NCBI GenBank assembly: GCA_023388635.1
Contig: JAEWFW010000052.1
Span: 1 to 55,675, forward strand
DNA: 55,675 nt
DNA from: Bacillota bacterium
Lineage (GTDB): Bacteria; Bacillota; Bacilli; Desulfuribacillales; Desulfuribacillaceae
Reading direction: 5' to 3'
Position 1 is the first letter of the stretch. Every line of letters begins with the position of its first letter. The notes beneath the pieces were generated by a model that was not told where the DNA came from, did not search any database, and worked only from the letters and a program-made list of their open reading frames with translations. The position numbers were made by a program, and so were the translations under genes. Positions 50,240-55,675 of this stretch are shown piece by piece.

Positions 50240-52129
50240 TTGAAGTACACAAAAGAAGTTGGTTTGACGACGACGGTTCCGGTAGAGATCCTTTTTGCTG
50301 CCGGACATACTCCTGTCGACGTTAATAATTTGTTTATGACGGCGGAGATGCCGGTTCAGCGGATACAAGAGGCAGAGAAGACAGGATATCCACGAACATC
50401 GTGCAGTTGGATTAAAGGTTTGTACGGCTCGATTCTACAGCACAAGATCGGTACCGTAATTGGTGTTATGGTCGGTGATTGCAGCTATACTCATTCATTA
50501 ATGGAGACATTGAAGGCGAAGGGAGTGCAAGCGATTCCGTTCGCATATCCTTATGACCGCGATGCGAAGGCATTGTTCTATGAAATGGACAAGCTGATTA
50601 ATGCTTTGGGAACTTCTTGGGAAAGCGTTTATCAGGTTCAGCGTGCGCTCGAGCCAATCCGCCGTAAGATCGCAGAATTGGATCGTCTCACGTGGCAAGA
50701 AGGTAAAGTGACCGGTTGGGAAAATCACTTATGGCAAGTGTCATGTAGTGACTTTAACGGAAATTATCAGCAGTTTGACGAGCAGTTGACCGACTTTTTG
50801 CGCGAAGCGGTGCAGCGTCAGCCGTTTCATCAGCGTCTGCGTTTAGGTTATATCGGTGTGCCACCGATTTTGATGAATATGTATGAATATTTGCAAGAGC
50901 GGGGTGCATTCGTTGTTTACAATGAAGTACAGCGCCAATTTGCCATGCCATATTTTATCGATGATTTGGTTGAGCAATATACAGCGTATACGTATCCGTA
51001 TGACGTTCATTTTCGTTTGCAAGATATTCGTAAGGAGATCAAACAGCGACAGCTCGATGGAGTGATTCACTATACACAGTCGTTCTGCCACAGACAAATC
51101 GATGATATTGTCTTCCGCAAAGAATTAGACATACCGATTTTGACGTTAGAAGCAGACCAGCCGGGTGATCTGGATGCACGGACGAAGTTGCGTATGGATG
51201 CGTTTATCGATATGTTGCTGCAAAAGAAACATGTGGGTTCTGCCCAAGGGGAAGGGGCAGCCGTTATACAACCAATTGCATCCTCAAAAGAAATAGAGCG
51301 GCAAAATGAAAGTGTACAACAATCGCAAAATACCGGTGTGAAGAATATTGTAAAGCACAGTGTGAAGCAGCCGCGTGTATGCGGTATTGATTTAGGCAGC
51401 CGTGCGGTGAAAATGGCGATCATTGAAGGTAATGAGATTGTCGATTTGCGCACATTTAATACGATTGATTTTTATCGAGATTTTGGAATCAAGGTGAAAG
51501 ATGTTTTTCAAGTGGATTTTTCGAAAATGGGCGTAGAGGATGTTGCATCTATCACCTCGACCGGTTATGGAAGAAACACGCTGAAACTTTCCGGAGCACG
51601 GCAAATCGCCGAATTGGAGGCGCATTTGTCGGGTGTCCTGCATCAAGTCGATTTCGACAACTTTACGTTACTTGATTTAGGTGGTCAAGATAGTAAGGTT
51701 ATTATGGTGCGCAACCGGGCGATGGCAGATTTCATCACCAATGATAAATGTGCCGCCAGTTCCGGCAGGTATCTGGAAAACATGGCAACAGCATTGGGGA
51801 TTTCCGTCTATGAGTTGGCAGAGCACTGGGCGGAGCCAGTCGATTTGAATGCCACATGTGCTGTTTTCGGAGAATCGGAATTGATCGGAAAAATTGCCGA
51901 AGGGCATAGCACGCAGCGTTTGGCAGCGGGGGTCAACGAGACGATTGTCAAACGCGTGGAACCGTTGCTGTTGAAATTGCGCAGCGATGTGATCGTGTTT
52001 ACCGGAGGAGTGGCAAAAAATCGTGCAATCCGCACAATGCTTGAGCAGAGGCTTGGCGTTCCGATTGTCATTCCCAAATATCCCGAATACACAGGCGCGA
52101 TCGGAGCGGCTGTGTCAGCACAAAACTAG
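50240..52129 (+). CDS. 2-hydroxyacyl-CoA dehydratase (HgdB-like) / activase (HgdC-like) fusion
   Basis: 629 residues, TTG start with GGGAG (50225-50229). Residues 1-375 are HgdB/FldB-like: VEILFAAGHTPVDVNNLF, Cys55 (RTSCSWIKGLYGSIL), Cys81 (VMVGDCSYTH), and a later Cys in HYTQSFCHRQIDDI with LEADQPGDLDARTKLRMDAF, the cluster-binding pattern of dehydratase subunits. After a polar Gln/Ser linker, residues about 380-629 are an activator ATPase: VCGIDLGSRAVKMAII, LLDLGGQDSKVIMV, NDKCAASSGRYLENM and CAVFGESELIG (cluster Cys), VFTGGVAKNRAI. Such activators hydrolyse ATP to drive low-potential electron transfer. Substrate unknown; no alpha subunit gene is nearby. Confidence 0.88.
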   Translation: MKYTKEVGLTTTVPVEILFAAGHTPVDVNNLFMTAEMPVQRIQEAEKTGYPRTSCSWIKGLYGSILQHKIGTVIGVMVGDCSYTHSLMETLKAKGVQAIPFAYPYDRDAKALFYEMDKLINALGTSWESVYQVQRALEPIRRKIAELDRLTWQEGKVTGWENHLWQVSCSDFNGNYQQFDEQLTDFLREAVQRQPFHQRLRLGYIGVPPILMNMYEYLQERGAFVVYNEVQRQFAMPYFIDDLVEQYTAYTYPYDVHFRLQDIRKEIKQRQLDGVIHYTQSFCHRQIDDIVFRKELDIPILTLEADQPGDLDARTKLRMDAFIDMLLQKKHVGSAQGEGAAVIQPIASSKEIERQNESVQQSQNTGVKNIVKHSVKQPRVCGIDLGSRAVKMAIIEGNEIVDLRTFNTIDFYRDFGIKVKDVFQVDFSKMGVEDVASITSTGYGRNTLKLSGARQIAELEAHLSGVLHQVDFDNFTLLDLGGQDSKVIMVRNRAMADFITNDKCAASSGRYLENMATALGISVYELAEHWAEPVDLNATCAVFGESELIGKIAEGHSTQRLAAGVNETIVKRVEPLLLKLRSDVIVFTGGVAKNRAIRTMLEQRLGVPIVIPKYPEYTGAIGAAVSAQN

Positions 52130-52182
52130 TAAAATTTTCGGCAAAAAGATTTGTCTCACGAAGTAAAAATTTCAGCATAAAA

Positions 52183-52224
52183 TCCTCCAAAGCTCGTATA
52201 CATGTATTAGTAAGCGATGGAGGA
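52183..52224 (+). promoter_or_regulatory. hairpin that could hide the gerM ribosome site
   Basis: TCCTCCA (52183-52189) is complementary to TGGAGGA (52218-52224), which contains the Shine-Dalgarno region of gerM. The loop is 28 nt. Confidence 0.4.
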
Positions 52225-52233
52225 GGCAAAAAA

Positions 52234-53313
52234 ATGAAAAACAGAAAGTGGTTGCTAGTGCTATTGGCTGGCGTTTTGAGTTTTGCGATTACAGGTTGCG
52301 GTTTGTTCGGTCCCGAAGAAAAAGCAGGGAGCAACGCGATTGATCCGCCCCCCGATTTATCGGAAATTCCTATTATGGAGCAAGATGACTTGATTATTAA
52401 TGAGGGAGCAGGTGCAGGAGATCAGTTTACTGTGACCGATGTCGTTGAATTGCCTGTATATTTTGTTGATAATAATAATTTTGTCGTTCCAATGGGTATT
52501 CAGGTACCGAAGAAAGAAGGAATTGCCAAAGAGACGCTTCGCTATATGATCAAAGGCGGTCCAGTATTATCGCAAATTGCAGGCACAGATCTTGAACCGG
52601 TTTTACCGAATGGAACAGAAATTATAGATATGGCGATTAATGAAGGAGTAGCAAGGGTTAATTTTACAGAGGAATTTCTTAAATACGAAACAAAGGAACA
52701 GGAAAAGCAGATCGTAGAGGCTGTCGTATGGACTTTGACAGAGTTTCCCACTATAGAAAGTGTGCAATTTATGGTGGAAGGTCATCTGCTTGATGCAATG
52801 CCTGTAGGCGGAACATCTTTGACAGAGCCAGTTTCACGGTCTAAAGGAATTAATATTGAAGTTTCTGGGCAGGCGAGTATTGGAAGTCCTGCCCTGACTT
52901 CTCAAGTGATGCTGTATTTTCAGGCAATCGATTCTATGGGAAGTATGTACTACGTTCCTGTGACGCGCATTATTCCGAGAACTGATGATTTGGTAAGGGC
53001 TGTTGTTAGTGAGACTTTGCAAGGACCGATACAGGATCAGCTGTATTCGGCAATGTTGCCGACGACAAAAATCAATAAGCTCGACCAACAGGGGAAAAAC
53101 TTGCAGATCGATTTTAATGATAAGCTCACTACATATGGGCCGGGCTCCCAAGGTGAATTAAGTGTCATCCAGTCACTGATTTTGGGTTTGACGGAAATGC
53201 AAGATGTTGAGAATGTCAGTATTACAATTAATGGGGAAGTACCTGTATCGTCGAGCGAAGAAAATGTACAACCGATGACAAGACCACAAATTATTAATCG
53301 CATCGGTCTATAG
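52234..53313 (+). CDS. gerM: GerM-type sporulation lipoprotein
   Basis: 359 residues. Signal with lipobox AITGC (Cys22). Two GerMN domains: about 65-200 (LPVYFVDNNNFVVPMGIQVP ... VARVNFTEEFLKYET) and about 220-345 (MLYFQAIDSMGSMYYVPVTR ... NLQIDFNDKL). In B. subtilis GerM is needed for sporulation and germination and helps channel assembly between mother cell and forespore. GGAGGAGG precedes the ATG. A terminator follows. Confidence 0.93.
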   Translation: MKNRKWLLVLLAGVLSFAITGCGLFGPEEKAGSNAIDPPPDLSEIPIMEQDDLIINEGAGAGDQFTVTDVVELPVYFVDNNNFVVPMGIQVPKKEGIAKETLRYMIKGGPVLSQIAGTDLEPVLPNGTEIIDMAINEGVARVNFTEEFLKYETKEQEKQIVEAVVWTLTEFPTIESVQFMVEGHLLDAMPVGGTSLTEPVSRSKGINIEVSGQASIGSPALTSQVMLYFQAIDSMGSMYYVPVTRIIPRTDDLVRAVVSETLQGPIQDQLYSAMLPTTKINKLDQQGKNLQIDFNDKLTTYGPGSQGELSVIQSLILGLTEMQDVENVSITINGEVPVSSSEENVQPMTRPQIINRIGL

Positions 53314-53347
53314 TATATGGTTATAATATATGATGAAGTTTGCCAGC

Positions 53348-53376
53348 AGGCTTCCTGATCGCAGGATGCCTTTTTT
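53348..53376 (+). terminator. gerM terminator
   Basis: AGGCTTCCTG / CAGGATGCCT with one mismatch and an ATCG loop, then TTTTTT. Confidence 0.9.
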
Positions 53377-53487
53377 GTTCAGTGGATACTGGTAATTCGA
53401 CGAGTTTTGCGTTAAAGTTAGGTATTATGATGTCAAGTATAGGATCATGATGAAGTAGCTGTAATTAAAACTATTTTGACAAAGGGG

Positions 53488-54261
53488 ATGTTTGCGCTGA
53501 CTACACGAGGCGATGGCAGGAATGTTTGTGAGATTCGACCGATCAAAATTACACGTAATTATATTAAATATCCAGAAGGTGCCGTTTTAGTAGAAATCGG
53601 CGATACGAAAGTCATTTGTACGGCGACGATTGAAGATAAAGTTCCTGCTTTTTTACGTGGACAAGGGAAAGGCTGGATTACGGCGGAGTATTCGATGTTA
53701 CCACGAGCGACACATGCACGGACGATTCGCGAAGCGGCAAAGGGGAAGTTGTCCGGAAGAACGATGGAAATTCAACGGCTGATTGGACGGTCGCTACGCT
53801 CTGTCACAGAGTTGAATCAATTGGGCGAGCGTACGATTTGGATTGATTGTGATGTGATACAGGCAGATGGAGGTACAAGAACGGCGTCGATTACCGGTGC
53901 TTTTGTTGCTCTGATTGATGCTTTGTACAGTTTACATAAAAAAGGTGAAATTTCGCGTATGCCGATCACTGACTTCTTAGCGGCTACGAGCGTGGGGATT
54001 ATTGACGGCGTTCCAGCCCTTGATTTGTGCTATGAGGAAGATTCTGCCGCACAGGTAGATATGAACATCGTAATGACAGGTCAGGGCAAGTACGTTGAAA
54101 TACAGGGCACAGGAGAAGAACATCCATTTTCCGCCAACGAATTGATGGTGCTGCTTGATGCGGCAAAAGAAGGTTGCATGCTGCTGATTGAGACGCAGAA
54201 ACAAGTGCTAGGCAGTGAGATTGTAGAATTGATTGAAAAAAAGGAAAAAGGCAGGGCATAA
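53488..54261 (+). CDS. rph: ribonuclease PH
   Basis: 257 residues from the ATG at 53488. GDTKVICTATIEDKVPAFLR, GWITAEYSMLPRATHAR, RTMEIQRLIGRSLRSV, IDCDVIQADGGTRTASITGA and DLCYEEDSAAQVDMN are the phosphate- and RNA-binding motifs of this 3'-tRNA trimming phosphorolytic exonuclease. Start is uncertain: AAAGGGG touches this ATG, a TTG lies at 53476, and a CTG at 53497 has better spacing. Forms an operon with rdgB (2-nt gap). Confidence 0.93.
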   Translation: MFALTTRGDGRNVCEIRPIKITRNYIKYPEGAVLVEIGDTKVICTATIEDKVPAFLRGQGKGWITAEYSMLPRATHARTIREAAKGKLSGRTMEIQRLIGRSLRSVTELNQLGERTIWIDCDVIQADGGTRTASITGAFVALIDALYSLHKKGEISRMPITDFLAATSVGIIDGVPALDLCYEEDSAAQVDMNIVMTGQGKYVEIQGTGEEHPFSANELMVLLDAAKEGCMLLIETQKQVLGSEIVELIEKKEKGRA

Positions 54262-54263
54262 TC

Positions 54264-54863
54264 ATGAAGGTCGTTTTGGCTAGCAGAAACCAAGGAAAGA
54301 TTAAGGAATTTAATGCATATCTACATGAATTGGGATGGCAAGTAATTGGAGTGGAGCAATTCGCCGATGTGCCTGAAGTGGTTGAAGACGGCGAGACGTT
54401 TGCAGACAATGCAATAAAGAAGGCGAGAGAAGTCATGGTAGCGACGAAAATGCCCGCGTTCGCAGATGATTCGGGGATTGTCGTTGAGGCGCTTGGTGGA
54501 AGACCTGGTGTGTATTCTGCGCGTTATGCAGGAGAAGGAGCCACCGACCAAGAAAATAACCGCAAATTGTTGGGCGAGATGCAAGATGTACCGGATGACC
54601 AGCGTCAAGCGAAGTTTGTCTGTTACATTGCCTTTATCACTCCTGAAAACCCCGAACAACCTGAATTGTACATCGGTGAGTGCCATGGTTATCTGCTGCG
54701 CGAACCGAGGGGGGAAGGCGGTTTTGGCTATGATCCGTTATTCTATCTTCCGGAAGAAGGAAAGACGATGGCTGAGGTTACAATGGAACGTAAGAACCAA
54801 ATCAGCCATAGGGCGAATGCTTTAAAAAAGATGTGCGATCACAAACGATTAAGTGACCGTTGA
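54264..54863 (+). CDS. rdgB: XTP/dITP diphosphatase (RdgB/HAM1)
   Basis: 199 residues. VVLASRNQGKIKEF at the start, FADDSGIVVEALGGRPGVYSAR (Asp catalytic pair), and GFGYDPLFYLPE, KNQISHRANAL at the end. It removes ITP/XTP and deoxy forms from the nucleotide pool. Follows rph in the same order as ysnA in B. subtilis. Confidence 0.95.
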   Translation: MKVVLASRNQGKIKEFNAYLHELGWQVIGVEQFADVPEVVEDGETFADNAIKKAREVMVATKMPAFADDSGIVVEALGGRPGVYSARYAGEGATDQENNRKLLGEMQDVPDDQRQAKFVCYIAFITPENPEQPELYIGECHGYLLREPRGEGGFGYDPLFYLPEEGKTMAEVTMERKNQISHRANALKKMCDHKRLSDR

Positions 54864-54930
54864 ATTACGCCAAGCTAATTAGGTTAAAACATAGAATTTA
54901 AAGAATCGACATGAATTTAAGGAACGGCTA

Positions 54931-54959
54931 TTGACAGTTGATATGCGGCATGATAAAAT
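54931..54959 (+). promoter_or_regulatory. promoter of the tRNA cluster
   Basis: TTGACA (54931-54936), 17-bp spacer, TAAAAT (54954-54959), 18 bp before the first tRNA. Confidence 0.8.
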
Positions 54960-54976
54960 GAATCTTGTCGCTGTTA

Positions 54977-55053
54977 CGGGGTATGGCTCAGTTTGGTAGA
55001 GTGCTTGGCTTGGGACCAAGAGGCCGGGGGTTCAAATCCCTCTGCCCCGACCA
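54977..55053 (+). tRNA. tRNA-Pro (TGG)
   Basis: 77 nt including encoded CCA. Acceptor CGGGGTA/TGCCCCG pairs fully; anticodon arm CTTGG-CTTGGGA-CCAAG gives TGG; T loop GGTTCAAATCC. Confidence 0.97.
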
Positions 55054-55063
55054 GTTCAAAAAA

Positions 55064-55091
55064 TTGCTGATAAATTGCGATTTATCAGCAA
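55064..55091. terminator. 12-bp hairpin between tRNA-Pro and tRNA-Gly
   Basis: TTGCTGATAAAT / ATTTATCAGCAA with a TGCG loop. No T-run follows on the plus strand, so it may guide processing or attenuate rather than terminate. Confidence 0.6.
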
Positions 55092-55096
55092 GGCAT

Positions 55097-55170
55097 GCGG
55101 GTGTAGTTCAATGGTAGAACACTAGCCTTCCAAGCTAGATGCGTGGGTTCGATTCCCATCACCCGCTCCA
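55097..55170 (+). tRNA. tRNA-Gly (TCC)
   Basis: 74 nt with encoded CCA. Acceptor GCGGGTG/CACCCGC; anticodon arm CTAGC-CTTCCAA-GCTAG gives TCC; GGTTCGATTCC T loop. Confidence 0.97.
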
Positions 55171-55177
55171 ATAATAT

Positions 55178-55254
55178 GTGTCAGTAGCTCAGCTGGATAG
55201 AGCAACGGCCTTCTAAGCCGTTGGTCGGGGGTTCGAATCCCTCCTGACACGCCA
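55178..55254 (+). tRNA. tRNA-Arg (TCT)
   Basis: 77 nt with encoded CCA. Acceptor GTGTCAG/CTGACAC; anticodon arm ACGGC-CTTCTAA-GCCGT gives TCT; T loop GGTTCGAATCC. Confidence 0.97.
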
Positions 55255-55258
55255 TCGT

Positions 55259-55335
55259 GGTGGTCGTGGTGAAGCGGTTAACACACCAGATTGTGGCTCT
55301 GGCACTCGGGGGTTCAAGTCCCCTCGATCACCCCA
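55259..55335 (+). tRNA. tRNA-His (GTG)
   Basis: 77 nt counting the His-specific G(-1) at 55259 facing C73, and encoded CCA. Acceptor GTGGTCG/CGATCAC with one G-T pair; anticodon arm CCAGA-TTGTGGC-TCTGG gives GTG. Confidence 0.96.
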
Positions 55336-55341
55336 AATTTT

Positions 55342-55379
55342 CAAAAGAACTCTGTTTCGACAGGGTTCTTTTGCGTTTT
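55342..55379 (+). terminator. terminator of the tRNA cluster
   Basis: CAAAAGAAC (55342-55350) / GTTCTTTTG (55365-55373) with an inner CTG/CAG, then CGTTTTA. Confidence 0.85.
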
Positions 55380-55444
55380 ACAGAGATTTTTTGAGTAGAT
55401 TTTCCAGGCACAAGTCCTAGTTGAAATGAATAGTAAAAGACTAC

Positions 55445-55474
55445 TTGCAATAAGAACATACATTCGTATATAAT
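55445..55474 (+). promoter_or_regulatory. promoter upstream of the Rpn fragment
   Basis: TTGCAA (55445-55450), 18-bp spacer, TATAAT (55469-55474), 15 bp before the ATG at 55489. Confidence 0.45.
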
Positions 55475-55488
55475 ACTTACAAAGAATC

Positions 55489-55675
55489 ATGGAATTGATG
55501 GTAGAGCTGGGAAGTCAGAGAACGTGGATGGGATATTTTGAGACATGCGTACGTTACATCATGAATGCACGCCAGAACATCACATTGACGGAGATATATG
55601 ACATAGCGAAAAATGTATCAACAGAAGGAGGCGAAACGATCATGACAATAGCAGAGCAATTGATTAAAGAAGGAA
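55489..55675 (+). pseudogene. Rpn-family (PD-(D/E)XK nuclease/transposase-like) C-terminal fragment, running off the end
   Basis: The frame from ATG 55489 stays open to the window edge: WMGYFETCVRYIMNARQNIT, then LTEIYDIAKNVSTEGGETIM and TIAEQLIKEG. The last block (..M-T-x-AEQL-xxEG) is the conserved C-terminal region of Rpn recombination-promoting nucleases. The nuclease domain that should precede it is missing; a TAA lies at 55471-55473. It is therefore a 5'-truncated copy, or translation starts at ATG 55642 after AAGGAGG. The rest is outside the window. Confidence 0.55.

Noticed and set aside
52165..52185. Sigma-E promoter for gerM (CATAAAAT near 52176)
   Set aside because: The -10 resembles the pattern, but no acceptable -35 is found at the right distance.

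Overview
The window looks like chromosome of an endospore-forming, low-to-mid GC member of the Bacilli (Bacillales) with a strongly anaerobic or facultatively anaerobic metabolism. The sporulation call rests on an almost textbook GerE protein with a sigma-K-like promoter and on the block gerE - murI(racE) - gerM - rph - rdgB, which follows the Bacillus subtilis gene order. The divergent acuABC/acsA locus, DUF896 and DUF1540 proteins, T-box and S-box leaders and KtrAB also point to Bacilli. Anaerobic traits are indolepyruvate:ferredoxin oxidoreductase, two phenylacetate-CoA ligases, a 2-hydroxyacyl-CoA dehydratase/activase-like fusion, a DUF1858 protein and an FMN/FAD flavoprotein reductase lipoprotein. 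The species cannot be fixed from sequence alone.

Layout. 1-2.5 kb: MerR-like fragment and a lipoprotein flavin reductase. 2.4-6.3 kb: a RelB/YafQ toxin-antitoxin pair wedged against the 3' end of a cobalamin-riboswitch-controlled cobalt transporter operon (cbiMNQO). 6.4-10.9 kb: an accessory stretch with a gene pair truncated by a long inverted repeat, an AIPR/PD-(D/E)XK defence-type protein behind three Spo0A-like boxes, a CrtI-like oxidoreductase and a RhuM remnant. 10.9-18.2 kb: aryl-acid cluster (iorAB, two paaK, ACT-domain protein, sodium:solute symporter). 18.5-25.1 kb: YdcF, DUF4085, divergent LysR/EamA, BlaI/BlaR1-type pair and a geranylgeranyl-reductase-family flavoprotein. 25.2-29.5 kb: an FtsA-like ATPase with a tail of repeated small modules, then KtrAB. 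29.6-34.5 kb: T-box, hisC-aroF, small proteins and a MotPS-like stator. 34.6-39 kb: acuABC and acsA. 39-46.8 kb: small proteins, an unknown protein, an S-box leader and the split methionine synthase operon (activation protein, metH, metF), then uvrC. 46.8-55.7 kb: a half-size TSUP pair, XRE regulator, the gerE-rdgB block, a Pro-Gly-Arg-His tRNA cluster and an Rpn-family fragment running off the end.

How it fits together: cobalt uptake (cbiMNQO) supports B12-dependent methionine synthesis (metH and its separately encoded reactivation protein), each under its own riboswitch (B12 and SAM). The ior/paaK/ACT/symporter genes form one aromatic 2-oxoacid and aryl-acid module. acuA/acuC set the acetylation state of acetyl-CoA synthetase.

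For a second look, the best candidates are: the 9-nt periodic repeat that continues the DUF4085 reading frame beyond its TAG stop; the Spo0A-like boxes in front of the AIPR gene; the FtsA-like protein with five repeated C-terminal modules; the HgdB-HgdC fusion inside the spore/nucleotide block; and 15-bp tandem duplications that begin with the same CGGATAAA in two spacers 43 kb apart. No CRISPR array, rRNA, complete insertion sequence or prophage was seen.
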